Source: Nepenthes gracilis (Eukaryota > Streptophyta > Magnoliopsida > Caryophyllales > Nepenthaceae). Taken from it: a stretch of 64,000 bases of DNA. Every line of letters starts with the position of its first letter. Positions within the stretch are counted from its first letter, which is position 1. The position numbers and the translations under genes were made by a program. The notes under the pieces were generated by a model. The model was not told the origin of the DNA. It did not search any database and saw only the letters and a list, made by a program, of their open reading frames with translations. The stretch covers positions 23,418,519-23,482,518 of the forward strand of contig BSYO01000005.1 in NCBI GenBank assembly GCA_033239525.1, in the 5' to 3' direction. Below, one piece after another: positions 1-15,000 of this stretch.

Positions 1-3000
1 CTATTTGCCTCCTCGTGATTTCCCTGATCGCCGCTTCCACGTGCTCTGCATCATGGAGAGAAATCAGGAAATAGTTAGAGAATTCAAAGGAAAAAGGAAA
101 CAAAATAGAAGGGAACTTTGATCGAAGTTAATTCATTTTGGTCATAATTTTCTTCTTATCCGGGTCCAAATATGGACTAGCCATGGAATGAATTATCAGC
201 GTATATATAAATCGATGAGTCGTTATGATACCAATATCTTCCAATGTCATAATAAGTTCACAATATGTCGGCTGATATATAAAAATAGTGGCTCGCATGT
301 CTCGTATATCGATCGATATTTGTCCCCAAGGTCTGATTTTTAAAAAAAAAATTGCATTTGACACGTCCGACATTGGTACAAATTGCCAATCTGGCCTCAA
401 CCAATAACAATACAAGTAATTTCATCCATGGCAAAACTAATGCACTTAAAAGCATGAGGGTGAGTGCACATACAAGAGGTTTGTCATCAGCATCTTCAGC
501 ATCTCCACATTCCAAAAAGTCGGTCTTATTAGGTTCACTGGTTTTAATACCAGCATCATCTGGCTTCACTCCTTCATTGGATTGCTTGTGAGACACTTTG
601 GTTTTTGTCACTTGTGAAAGAGATATTGACATATCTAGACCATGATAATCCTGTGTTCTACCTTCCATGCCTCCTATTTGTCCACTTTCTCGAGAGGGTT
701 TCACTTCTTTTTCAGATTCCTCAAGATCACTTGGGCTCTCATCTCTAGTTTCTGTGTTTCTTCCTTCGGGGTCAGACCCCTGTTCCTCATGGCATGGCAT
801 GCTCTTCTCGGCATCATTTGCCTGCTCTCCCTTGAGATTGCCTGGAAAAACATCAACAATACAGATTTAAATGTGAAGCTTATTTGGGCAGATTTTGGCA
901 CCCCAGAAACAGAGATTCGCAGGGTAAAGAAGAATCATTTTGATGAATAGCAAAACAATAATGAGAATCTTTATCAGAATCTATCGGAGCAGTGCACTTG
1001 TATTCTTATCAACATCTCCAAATCATTCAGGCATCAAGATAATATACATCATTGCTTGCACCATGATGTCTGTGAGAAGGCTTGCAAACAATGAACAACA
1101 GTGCCAATCAATCTCAAAAGCCTCAGTTTTTCAGTTCAGAATCTGATGTGAGGACACATTTCCTAGGACAAATTTTGCCTTGCATCCTTCTTTTTTGCCT
1201 TCTTCTAGGCTGGCTGGCAGTTACTTGGGGGGCAAAGGGAAGGGAATGAATTTCAAAGCCTGTCTGGTTGGAACTAGGTGGGAATTCGATTATTAGGAAT
1301 ATTTATTCCCATAAAATTCTTATCACGTCTGTTTGTGGGAATTTTGGAATGGAAATGATAACACCAATATACAGGTGGGTTTACCACTGGAGCTATTCCC
1401 TGCTGGACCATCACCACCTTGCCAGCCTTTGCCACGCCTGGCCACCGCAGTGGTGGTAATATTATTATAGGCGGAATATTTAATCCATGCACACACTAAA
1501 CAAGGGAGTGGTGATAGTATTTATTCCAGGATGGAATATTTACTCCGTGCACACACTAAACAATATATTGTTTACAATATATTATTTAATCCCCCCTTAT
1601 TTCCTGGTAATATATATTATATACTTATACTTTCTAGCCACCAAACCCCACATCAAATCTATCCATATGGGACGGAATTGAGCACCATGAACTTTTATAT
1701 GGGCTATAGAAAATTGTAGAGGCCTTTGTGGCCTACCTGAGTCAGACTTATCAACTTTGATTGTCTTGACTTCACAATTTGACGGGCTGGATCTGTTCTC
1801 AGCTTCCTCTGATGGAAAAGTAGTTTTCCCCCCTGATACATCTTTTCTCAGTACAGAATTTTTCCTCTCTGCCACCTTCCTCTTATTATTAGATCTGCCA
1901 GCCAAATCCATATACATGAGAACAATGAAGAAAAGAGATCAGAATGAAAACGTGAGGACAGAATTTCATGAACATCTACAGAGATAGAGCATGGTCTCAC
2001 CTCTTATCTGACCTCTTCTGCCTTGATCCATTTGAAAACTCATTTTTGTTGTCTGGTGGCCTATAAACAAGCAAAAGTAGATTGATATTAAATCCATAAA
2101 TGTGACTGAGTCTTAAGGATATATTTTCTTACTCAAGAAAAATAAATTTAAGCACTCCACAGCTACGCTACAACATCCTATCAAGCAAGTTATAGAATTG
2201 GATCCATTTATCCAGCCAAAACATAATTATTCCTAGTAATTTCAGAGTATAGGACAAGGGAACACATACGTTCCTTTGTGAGGACTCCTTGAAGTGGTTG
2301 GCCTCTGTAAAATAGAGAACTATTAGACTGAGGTTTATCGCTTGAGAGAAAACTAACGATTGAGCATAGCATTGAAGTCTCAGTTACACAGGACAATCCC
2401 TGGGCAAATATTTATTACCATTTTAGAGCTATGAGCATCATCAATGAGCTCCCAACGCTCCTTTTCTAGACGAAGCACTTCTACGTCCCCATCATCATAT
2501 AACAGCTACAACATAATATATAATGTTCAGAATTCACTAACAGAACTGTGGCCAGTGTTGATAAAACATGATTGAGGATAACCCAAAGACAATAATGACT
2601 GCAAATGAAGAAGCTCTTCATTGAAAAATGAAGCTCTTCATCTACAATAAATAACAAAACAGAAGAAATAGTAACAGCAGCCTACCACATGCTTCTTTTT
2701 CTCAGGATCATAAGATTTTACCACACCTTCATAAAACCTGTTCATTTGAGCACAATAAAATTGGTTTATGATAGAAGAATTATTGGAGATTACCACAAGA
2801 GAACCGCTCAAAATTGCAATAATAAAATAGAATTCATCTTTTTAGTTTAAAAAGAATGCCTTTACAACTGATTTCCCATTTTCAATAAATGTGTATAGCG
2901 TAAAGCTGGATGGAAATGCAGGCACAAATGTACAGGATAGCAGGAAAATTTAATCAGGGACAAAAAAGGTTGGAAGAAATGAACACCTTCTTCTATTTCT

Positions 3001-6000
3001 TCCCTTGCAAGGAAGGATGACACCAGGAGGATACCCTTTGAATATTTTCCTCACAAAAATCCCTTGTACAGAGAGGACAGAAACATTTTTTGAGGGCCAT
3101 TGGAATAATTCTTGCTTCATTAATGTTGTCCAGTGTGGACTATGTATTCAGACTAAATTAGTCAAAGCTTGTTGATATTCTGAAACTCAAGTTCCTGACC
3201 ACCGATTGTCAGCAATTCAGATGAAAAATGTACACGAGTTGGTGCAGTGATAGAGTTGAGACTTCAACAAAGCCATAACTCTTGACTAAATCATCTGAAA
3301 TTGCAAGGGTACTAATCTTTTTTTCACTACCTCATTTCAAGTATCTTCCATTCTTTTTTCCCCTTACTGGAACCAGAGGGCTAAGTAGGATTTGAATAGT
3401 TAATGATCCGTAAGTCCTTGGAAATGTCACAGCCAGAGAGACAAAAACAAGACAAACACATCAATCAGTTCCTAATCTATTCTGTGATAGAAGATGAAAA
3501 TTTCTTATTCTATTCTTCATCAGAAATAGCTAACTTATTAATTGTTGAAAGAACTCTAGTTCTTATATCGTGCTCATACCCCTCACCCCAGGGATAGTCA
3601 CAACACTGTCAGTTCTTTAAGGTCTACTGTTCCTCAAATGTCATTGCGTCGATTAGCATAGTAGTAGGAGTGTTAATCAACACCCTATTTTATCTCTTGC
3701 TTACAGAACACACAGTCAAGCCAAGCCCTTAACCGCTTAAATTGTATTCATATCTCCTTCGTCTGGTCAAGAAAGGAGAAAGCCCAGGGAGCTAGCTATG
3801 TCTAACCTCAATCTACAGACTCTCTCCCATTGGAGCAGTGGCTAGCCTATTTTTCAAGTGCTCAAGCCATCTAAATGCCCTCACCCCACGTTATCCACTA
3901 TAGCTGCAAGTGCTAGTCCTAGCATAATACAATGACTTTGATTTTATACTGCATTCTTTTGAGTTGCTGTGAATGGAAATGCAATCTGGCTTCAAAGATA
4001 TGGGGAAGACATCATGGACTTCATGAAGATGATATTGGAATAATATTCAATTCCGAACATTCATCTCAACATATAAATTTCCCTTTGTCTTAAAACATCT
4101 ACAACATTATCCTCAAAGTTTCAAAGATATAACGACGACGATGAGGGCAGAAGGAAAATTATTGCCCTTGAGAGGTAAGTCTAAAAGGTGTCCTTAGTTG
4201 AATAACATGGCATCAAAAATCCAGGAAAAATATTATGCACATGCTCAAAACAAAAAAGATCATGTCATCAATTATTTGCCATCCATCAAACCCCAAAGGG
4301 AAAGCGTCAAATGAAGATGCCTTCTTTTTGGTGAGTGAGTATTATACGCAGAAAACAGTCACTTTTTGTATTCATTTTCCAATAAATGCCCTAATTACTC
4401 CATTAGAAACCCTAATCTAGATGCAAAAATGCAGAGTTTTTTTTTTTTTTTTTTTTGGAGAAACAGAATTTCTTATCATATCGAGTCTTCATTTCTCATG
4501 TATAGGAAAAATAAATACTTACTTCTTATCCAATGGCCACCACACTTTTATCCTGCAATCAACCAAATCTTTGGCATGATTTCCCGCTTTTGATGTGCAC
4601 TGGAGGAAAGAAGTGACTTAGGCTAATTCTTTGATGCTATCAGTGGACAAATCATCATTTTCAAGACAACAAACATCAAGGAAACAGCAGAAGAACAAGA
4701 TTGAAAAGGTGACAGGACTGATGGAGCTCAATCAGGGGAAAGGAATACTTGCATATATGGGTGACAATTATAGCAATGTTCTTAAAAAAAATTCTGTTCC
4801 CACGTAGTAACATATGCAGCTTTACAGGACAGTGTCACGGAAATCAGACATGCCCAGTGCAAATTAAACAACATAATTAGAGTATCGAGAATCTAATCAC
4901 ACATGCATACGCCAAAAAATTTAACTGGGTAAGCACCACCGGATGGATTTATTCTCTTTTCCCTTTTTTCTTTAAATGAGGGACAAGAAGCATGACCAGT
5001 GCAACAAAACATTGTGACCTTCAGAGAGGTGATGCCCTAAGTAAACCGGTTTACTAGATAAGGCATCAATTCTTTCCCCTATCCAGAGAGGGGTGTAAAT
5101 CCAAAAATACATGCATGGCTCTCCACTTTCCAAGCACGCAATAGCAACAAACATTCCATAAAATGCAGACAAGGGAGAAACAAACCTTAGCCAATCCTGC
5201 AATGCTTCTTCTCTTTCGCTTCTTGATAGATCCCACCACAGACTTGGCATTACTACTGATGATAATCTTCTCAGTCCCCACTAGAGACTTTGACCCCTAC
5301 AAGATAAATTAACAGCTTAGATTCCAGATGCTAATATAAGAGGACTATATAAGAGTATATTTTGTTCTCAGAAAATATCCCGAGATGAATAAAAGGGGAG
5401 AGGGAACACCTTCTGGTCACTCAAGTCAGCTCCTTCAACTTTATGCTGACCTTCATCATTTCCCCGATCAGAGCCTTTATCCGTGCGTTTCTTTCGAATA
5501 CATGATACAAACAAATCTGTCTCATTGGGTCTGGGATCATTATCTCCTTGCATGGACAACTTATTAGCCAAAGTCGTGTGAATTGGATTCTTCACAGGAC
5601 TCCTTGGGAAAGACAATTTGGAAGGACTCCTAGCAGATATTGATCTTTGCCGCTTAGGAACAGAAATACTAGTTGAATCACTAGCCTTCCTTTTCTTTTT
5701 ATTATTATCTCCATCATTTCTTTTGCTGCTTAAGAGATTATCATGTCCATTGCTAGAATCAAACTTACCTGACACTTCCATACTATCCAAATTGATTTCC
5801 CTCACCACGTTTAAGATATCAACATCATGTCTTACATGTTTTGCTTCACTCAATGAAGAATCACTTTTCACCACATTTTTTGCCTTATTTTTTTGAGATT
5901 TTATGTATTTGATTAGTTTGCCAAGTGACATTTCGTTTCCATCTCTTTCACTGTCTTCGAGAATCTCATCCTCCGCAATTTCAGGACGAACCTACCATAA

Positions 6001-9000
6001 TACAAACAGGAAGACAAAAGACGCAAGATTATCACATCATAAAAAATAATGACTAAAGTAGTTAGTGAAAAAATGCAAAACATTTTTGGCTTAGAAGCAT
6101 ACCATTCCATTGACTTCCAACTCAAGTGATTCAAAATGAGCTAAGACAGAATCATCAGCCAACCATGTCTGCCCAGCACAAACCTATTTAGAAACAGTTG
6201 AGTTACAATTTGAATGCTGAGTCATACTCATAAGCCATCCGTATGCCTACAATCCCAGTTTTTATTTGAATATTATTTGATTAAAAATTTCAGAAGACCC
6301 CTGAATCTCAGTAGCAAAGAAAACTGTTTGTGAATACCATCAGGTTGCAAATCAGTACCACTGAAAGACAGTTTTCATTGGGGAAACAGATAGAAGCCAT
6401 ATGGTAAGGTATAATAGTAAGATAGCCAAAGAAACATAAATAAATGTTGCTTGAGAACACTATTTCCATAGTATATCTCAGCTAAAAGGTTTGATGTCAG
6501 CATTAGATCTCATCCACATGGGACACCTTTATTTATGGCCATGTGCATGCATACTTGATTAAACAGAAGTTGGTAAGCAGGGAAAAGAAGAGAATGGACA
6601 TGAGAATCTATCAAGTAGAGCCGGAGAAGCAAGATTGATTTCTGGGAAGCAAGAATTCGGAAGGGCAGAAATTATCCAATATCACCAGAAAAGTACAGGT
6701 CCTAAAGATTCAATTCAACTTGAATATCTCAACAAAGTTCAACAGCCTGCCTTGAGCAGATAACATTCAAGCATTTCCGAATCATATGTGATAATTCAAA
6801 TAGTAGTACTCAATAAAATTGTTGCATTGTTGATAACACTGTAGTCAATCCAAATTCCCAAATCACTCAGTTATTCCCAGGATAGACAAGAGCTTCATCT
6901 AAAGGGTCTTACTTCAGCAGGGTCTTCGACATAATGACAGATGTTGACTAGATCATGAAAATGCTGAACCACATAATCTTCTATTATTCTACAGCAAATT
7001 TTCTCCTGATATATGCCACAAACATCAATATCAATGTAGCATCTTACATTCCATTTAATGTAAGGCATTATCATTTGGCTGTAAATTTTCTACTAATACA
7101 TAATTAAAGCCTTAGAGTCTTCCTCCCAATTAGCGGAATTTACAAGCCCTCTGCATACTACATAGTGGTGAACCGTATAAAAATGTGGTTTTTAAAGAAA
7201 TTTCTTATGTAAAATGCTGCACGTCTACAAACTGCATCCTGGATAGAGCGGCCAGTAAACCCCCAGTAAATCGAGTTGCAGCCATGGTTGAATGGTCATA
7301 ATCCCAGGGTGTCACAGACTTTACATTACGTCACTGCCATTGTGGTCTGAATGTATTCTGATTTGTAATTTGCTCCCTATATATGGGTTTTTGAGAATCT
7401 CACTCGAAAAAACACAATTTTATTCCAGTAATGAACAGCAGTAAATTTTTTTTTAAGTAATATCCATATGGTTTGTACCACTATAGTTAATTAGCAGAAA
7501 TTTATGCTGGGTTTGCATTATTCTGAGGTTGAGCTGCATGTTATGTGGTCATGTCCTTACCGGAGTTTGGGGCATATAGCCACAGTACTGGGTCAGCTCT
7601 AATGTTGCCTGTAACGCTCTGAACAGACCTCTGGCCCAATTATTAAGAACCTTGAAGCCCTATGTCTGCACTCAAGACCAATAAAAGGGAAGAGCTCCTA
7701 TTGCTAGCTCACTGCCACTCACCGAAATCACTTCAAATCTTCCATGTAGGAAAGGATGTCAAAATCTCCCCAGTAAAATCCTAGCATCCCCGTTAGCACC
7801 CAAGATCTTTTACGTGGAATGAGGGATTCCATAGGCAACAGATACATCTTCTAGATGTAGCTTCCATGGGCAGGTCACCAGAGCCCAAGATCTTTCCCAA
7901 GAGATGTGGGTTTCTAGAGGTGTCTCTCACCTGCTTCTGTGCATGATGTAGTACATAGTCCTGCACAGCAATTAATTCTAACCACCCACGACACCCTGAG
8001 TAGGCCATTAGCCTACAACCTAGCCCCCTTAAGACATCTGTCCTCGTTCAAGCTAGAGGAACCAAACTGTCCTTTACATAAAGTTGCTAGAGTACGATTA
8101 ACCTCTTATTGCTCGTAGTAAGGCCACTCAAAATCTTGGAACTGAAACTCATATCCTTCCATGTGGGGTGGAATGTCAAACAATTTCCTAGAAAACAATC
8201 ATAGTGTTGCCCTCATAGACACGAAAAGAAGGTTTTTGAAGTAATAATTACCTGTACTGATCTAATCAAATGAGATTTTGAATGCTTAATGTTACTATAA
8301 GATTTTTAGCAGGGCAGTGATATAGAAAATCTAGTAAAGAAAAGTCAATTAAAGAAAGCAAATGCAGGCATTTGGCTGCAATTTTCACCATTTTTCAGGT
8401 TTTTGGAAAACGTATCTTCTTAGCACCGAAGAGTAACAGAAGATTCTGGTGATATAATTAATCACAGTGGTCCAGCTAAAGGCTTATAGAAATAAAAAAT
8501 AATTTAATATTTTAACATAAAATTATTGATATTCCAATATAGAAAATTAATTGGGTTCTCAATATATTTACAGGGGCCCCAGTGCTGGGCACTTGGCTGT
8601 CTGCTACCCCATCAACCTAAAGAGGCAGAGTATAAAATTTCGGGAGAAGTTATCAATTGCATACAGCTATGCACACATCACCCCTCCCCCACTCTCTTTG
8701 AAATCCAAACATGGTTGATCATAACACAAGATGTAAAAAACAAAAAGTAGAAAACCAAGTATTGCTGATGAATCTAGCCTCTGTCCTTCAACTATGCACC
8801 CACTGGGAAGGGGGGCAGCAGAAGAAATTGTCAATGAGAAACATCAATGATATGAAATTTCCTTCCCGAAAGTTGAAATTGAAGTTTCTTTTTCAAAATC
8901 TCTTTTCCTCTTCTACAACATGCTAAAGAAAACATGCAGCCATGATATAGGGACTGTAGACATACACCAGTCCTGGATGGAAAAAGAGGCAGGGACACCT

Positions 9001-12000
9001 AATGGTTCAACTCAAAATATCTCGTCAAGTTGTGCTGGCATTGTGTCCTATAACATGAGCTTGTGGAGTCATGTTTGAAAAGTAATAGTTGAGAAATAAC
9101 AGGCCAATGATGGTTTGATTTCAAAAATAAACCCAGGAGGTTTTCTAAGGAACACAAATCATAGAAGCTAGAACTACCCTATAAACATTTCTCAATACAC
9201 ATTTCTTCCAACTTCCACAGCAATCTCAACAATCGTTCTTTTTCATTCTTAAACTGATCATAAATGTTCTTCCACAAGAAGCAAGTCAGGAGAAAGGGAA
9301 GGAGACAGAGGAGAGAGCTCTTTAGAAGTAGAATGCATACCTCGGCATCATTTTCTTCTTTTCTTTCACACAATTTATACAGCATTGATGGCAGGGAAAC
9401 CGACGCAGGTGGATCTTGATGACCATCCAACTTTTGACCTAATCTCTTGATGATTGAAAGCCCAAGGTCACAAATCGCATGAGAATTCTGCAGTTAAAAA
9501 TTACAGCATCAGAATGGTAACAGGATCAGATTTTCATTCTTGTTTTCATGATTGATCTGTATGCATATTGCATCCCCTATACTATCACTTTCTATTCTTG
9601 AAGAGCTACAAATTAAATAATTGTAAAGATTATGGACTAATGATCACATATATTTTACCTTTGACTTCACTGCATTAGCTACATCTTCCGATAGCTTGAT
9701 ACATTGGAAAATAGAAATAATTGCAGAAACACTCTCCTTTTCCTTAGCAGTAGTATTAACTTCAGGTTTGGCATCTTCCTCTCCATGCACAACCATTGAA
9801 AGGAACAAGTGCAACAGCCTATTAAGAGCAAATAAGGACTCAATACACTAACAAGAGGAACATACAAAGATATTAGATAACATGTAAAATGTTATATATC
9901 CAATGTTTTGATAAAGCCTCTGATGCAAACTATTCGTCCTCTTTCCCACTCTTACAACCAAACAGGTTTGCGAAAGCATTAATAGCAAATCCGGCAGTAT
10001 GATAAAAGATGTCTATGTTTCCTTTCTGAAATGTTCAAAAGCTGAAAATTTCCTTTCAATTAACTACCCTTACCTGATTAAATCTAAGTGGCGTATGTTT
10101 CCTACTTTCAGTATTCAGAATCTAACAGCTTGAAATGTCTTCCCAAATTTATGGCAATCAAAGTAAAAAGGGGCAGCCCAGGAGCACAAGGCTCTCACGT
10201 TGTGGGTTTGGTAGGGTCTAATGAAAGCAACCTAACTTTTGCATCATATAAAGATCGTTTCCTTCATTTGAACCCATAGCTTCCAGGTTACAAATGATCA
10301 ATTTCACTGTCATATCATGGCACACCCTCTTATGGCAGTTCAGTTCATCAAATTGGTTTCATGTCAATTTTTCTTGGAATAGAGAGAACAACATTTGATA
10401 TTGGGCGATAACGAGTCATCTTGCCAGAAGTGGCAATAATGACACCATGATTTTAGTGGGCAGATCTCACCCAAACAAAGGCCAGAGCAAAATCTTGAAA
10501 CAACCAAAGTTCACAAAAAAAGCCGATGCAAGAAGCAAATGTCTGCAGTAAATGCAGGTATTTGCAATTTTGCATATACCTATTTGACAGACAAGCATGA
10601 TGCATCCGCAGGGAAGTTCAAAGCAGAACTTTAAAAAGAATATTAACAAGTAATGAGCACGAAAACACTAAACCTTGTTAACTGTTCTGGTTATGCATCA
10701 GATGTGAAGAAAACAGTAGCTGGAGAGGAGAGTAATCCCACACCTTTTGTGTACATAATGCTTCTGACTAGATCATGATATTAAGAAAGGAAAGAAACCC
10801 ATATTTATTACAGTACAAGAATAATACCTGTAGATTGATTCAAATGCTTTAACATCCTTGCATTCATCAACATTAGGACATTCAGGATGATGTGCAAGAA
10901 CATGGACCAAGTAGGGAAGTATATATTCTGGATAAGGCATGCAAGGGGTTGTATCACACTGCAGAGAAAGTTGTCGCATTCTCAATTGGCGACACATTTG
11001 AATAATATCAGCAAGATTATGTTTATCCTGCAAATCAAGTCAGATATTTAAAGCAGAGTCAAAAACCTATAGAATGGAACTTCCAAAATATTTTCACCAA
11101 TAACATGAATCCAAACACAATGGGATAACACTAGTTATTGTGAAAAATACCTCATCAAGCGTTGCATGCCTTTGTCCAACAATGTCAACTAAGAAGGCAC
11201 AAGCATATTTTGCATCCAAAACACGATCCTTCACATACTGATGAACTTTGTCAAGGAAAAGCTTCCTAGCTTGAGGGTAAGTGATCTGCATACCCAACAA
11301 AAGATACACATGAAAATATAACAGTGGATTCCTGTAGATGAGTAAATGTGCCAAGGGACAATAATTGGAACAGTAACTAGTAAATGATCACAGTGTTTTG
11401 GAGACACAAGTTATACCGAGCTAAACTAAAGGGCTTTAATATCACAATAGATAAGATTGTAAGAATAGGATCTACATATACAAAAAATTGACAACACACT
11501 ATCCCTGTAGAAATTTAATCAAATAGGGGCCCCACCTCAACTGTTCTCAGAGTGAGATGAAATACATCGGCTGGAATTTTATGATCCCAATATCTTGAAA
11601 GACGAAGGATGGCCTTGGCTGAAGCAAGCCTCAAGTGAGCCCTATCAACTGAACTGCAGGAGAACAACAAACTTCACGTTAATTTAAGCATCCACGAAAA
11701 AGTTATGAAACCCATAGTTCACCAGTAAAGTAAATGAAATAAATGTTACATTTTGTATCTCATAAGATGAGCAAACTGATACAATCATCATACCTTGATT
11801 CAATTTCTTTTGAGATTTCTCCAAAACAGAGCATGTTTCGGAGGACTTCTATAAGGTTATCAATTCCATCACGAAGATGTGCATCCTTAACAGGTAAGTA
11901 GCTCTTCACTAATGTTTTAATGCCAAAGATCTGATGCATAAAAGACGAAGTACGAAAATTAACAACAAATCAGCAGCATTTAGTGAAGGGTAGATTATGT

Positions 12001-15000
12001 GGTAGACAATACCATTATTCTGTAAGATCATTTATCAAGTCCTTTGAAAAATATTATCAATAGCATCATCATTTTACCCATACAAAATACAGAAAGTTTT
12101 GGAAAGCTTTGCAACATAACCTTCAACAGACAAAGTTCACTTCGATCACGCCAGCGTGCCTTCTTTTTATTTGCTGCTTTCTGGATTATTTAGAAGGCGG
12201 TGCAAACATAACAGGAAGAACCAGATCAAACAAAAACAAGCTTAGAAAAATATCAACAGGATCAGTACACCCAAAAATCCTTCAATGGATGGCATAAATG
12301 CAAGAATACGGTGGCAGGCTTACACTATGGCGTTCCAGAATTTTATTTTTAATATATTCTACAATTTCACTTTCTCTGGTTTCAAAAACAGCCATCGTAG
12401 TCTGAGCAATACAACCCAGTGATTGCAGTACAGCTGGCAGATGTGCCCCCTCTTCAAGCATATCTACAAGCCTCTGCACAATGAGAGAGACAACAGATCA
12501 CTCAAGCATTCATATCAGTGCAAATGAGACACAAAATATTATAATAACCTTGTATAGAACAGAGAGTGACAGGAGCCCATCATCTTTTGTTATAGCTGCC
12601 AGAGCGTGTACAGCGTACTTGGCCTGTCTTCGACTCCCTTCTAAACATAGCCTTTCAAGCATAAGATCCACAGAACTGCAAAATAATCACAAATCGATTA
12701 AAAAAATAAATTTGGTTTGTATTAATAAAAAGGGTGGAAAAAAGGCAACACAAGAGCTAATACCAAGATGAGGATGCTAGCTGTCCACGGATGGTTCCAC
12801 CGGCCCTAGCTAAAACATGAAGAATGCCTTCCTTTATAATTTCATTCTCATCTTTAAGAAGATGCAGCAGATCCTCTTCACTACCAATAAGTAGAAGTGG
12901 ACTGTAGCGAGCCAGAATCTGCAAGTACAGAACACCACATACATGCAACATCATTTTAGAAATATCCAAGGCTTTTACACAAGGAAAAACGATCATGATG
13001 CTGACAAAGCCAAATACTTAGAATGAACACTTGCAAAAAATATGAGACGATCTCGTTAGTTTCCACTCTCCAGAGAATAGCAATCCATTTGAAAAAATGC
13101 AGGAAAATAAAATTCTCTTTCTTCCATAGTATGAGCAATTGAATCTTACATTAGTCTCATTTTCCGAGTATATCAAAAAGATAAAATCCTTTGTAGCTCA
13201 AAGACCCTAAGTGAATTCAAATACAAGATAACAGCGTAAGACTTATGATGATGGAGGAGTGTTAGTGTAACATATAACCACCTTAATTATATAGTTGTTT
13301 TCACTGAAACACCACTGTACAATTTGAAAACATACCGTGGAGTATGTCTTCAATAGAAATAGTTTTAGATAATCACTGTATTAGGTTCTTGGCAACATAC
13401 ATTCTCATATTCATACTAGCCCAAAACAATTGTGGAATTGTTGAAGCAAAAAACCTAAAAACCTCAGTAGAACGTGAAGCCCCCTCCCTTTTGAGAACCT
13501 AGCCATAAAAATGAAGGAAAAAGAACCCTCTGACAACTACTACGGCAAATTTAACAAATTTATGGATTTAGCCCCCCAATCTTACATTCATGGATTTGAC
13601 AAATTTACAGTGCAAAAGGTTCACAATTATATTTACATTGGCTATCCAGCAAAACAAATAAATATTTAGACAAAATCTATTGCATCCTTGTATGACTACC
13701 TTGAGGATCATTTACCATCACTAAACAACATTACATAGCCACCTTCAAACACAGCAGCAGTCAAAAATTCTACACAGGTAAAACAGAATCCCCAGGGAAG
13801 CTGAGACATAATACGAAAAAGCAGCAAATATCGATTCCTCAGCTCCTAGTCTATAGCAGCAAACTTATTTGTACTATCATCTAGAATCTCCTCAGACATT
13901 ACCATTTTAATTGCAATTATATGGCCTAAATTTATTATAAAACCAACTACAGGTGTACATGCAAACAACTCAACAAAAAATGTTTCCCCCCTCCCAGATC
14001 AGAAGGTCAACGAGAAATCATAATCATGGTCTCTGTGCCACTTCATATTGCTAAATGATTGCATTGTATAATTGATGAACCAAGCACAAGACAAAGCACC
14101 ATGAATAATTATTAATATAGAAAAGCACCATTTGAAAGACAGTGAGATTCATCTCCAAATTAACACAAGACAAGTGAGACTTTACCACCAGCATGTTCAT
14201 GCATGATAAAATATGTTCTGCAGCTCCAGCAGATTTTTGACTGTTAGCTTGTGATAGAATTTCTTTCACGTGCTCCTTGCTAAACAACATATATGAGCAC
14301 TTGATGGCGAGAATACTCATGAAATCAAAGAGTCGGTGTTTCTCACCAAGAATCTTAAGTAGATCATCCTGTAAAACAGCAAAACTAGTAATACAACAAC
14401 TAGATCATAGAGCGTTCTAAATTCACATAGTTATACCAAAGCTCTAGAAAATCAATTTGTTATCTTCCTTAGAATATCATTCCTCACCCGACTACCACGA
14501 GCTTGACTGAAGCTAGTGTTTGGATCAAGTAAACTTAACAAAATCTTCCATATATTAGCATCTTTCAATTGATCAAGAGCCTGAAATCCTTCCTCTGCCT
14601 TTGCAGGATCAGTAAAACACCTTGACATGAGACGGAAACAAAGGCCAACCTTTCTCTGAAAATCAGGCACATCAGAATCCTGAATTTGATTGAGGACAAT
14701 TAATGGAAAATTAATTTTATGAATTAGTTCCTACTCACCACTACAGAATTCAACATTGGTATAAGGACAAAACAAACCTTGTATGTCTGCTTATGAGACA
14801 GATACTTCTGCATCTCTTGTTGCAACCTGCAGTTAGAAATCGAAGAACGTTCTGCGGAAACTTGCAGTAAAATCTAATATGGAAAGCAACCAACTATAGA
14901 ATAGAAATACAGGAACTCACAAAGGAATGACAAAAGTCAGAAGATGCATTAAACGTACCTTTGTTTTTGCTCCATAATCTTCTCAAGAGCCTTGACCTCA

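Larger units (their letters stand above)
1..5296 (-). other. PDS5: PDS5 exons 25-33 (coordinates)
   Basis: Exons in transcription order: 25, 5186-5296; 26, 4523-4599; 27, 2686-2737; 28, 2419-2505; 29, 2270-2304; 30, 2001-2060; 31, 1737-1894; 32, 474-841; 33, 1-45. Exon 33 has only 14 codons plus TAG (protein end [14 protein letters not shown]). It is joined in phase to exon 32, which ends DDKPL. Exon 29 is only 35 bases and its assignment rests on phase and splice signals rather than on homology. Reading straight through the exon 32 donor into the intron gives a hydrophobic run unlike the family, which supports the splice. Confidence 0.85.

Noticed and set aside
258..473. Read-through extension of PDS5 exon 32 (hydrophobic run)
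   Set aside because: A GTATGT donor follows CCTCTT, and the next acceptor leads in phase to a basic tail with a stop; the read-through residues are unlike PDS5.
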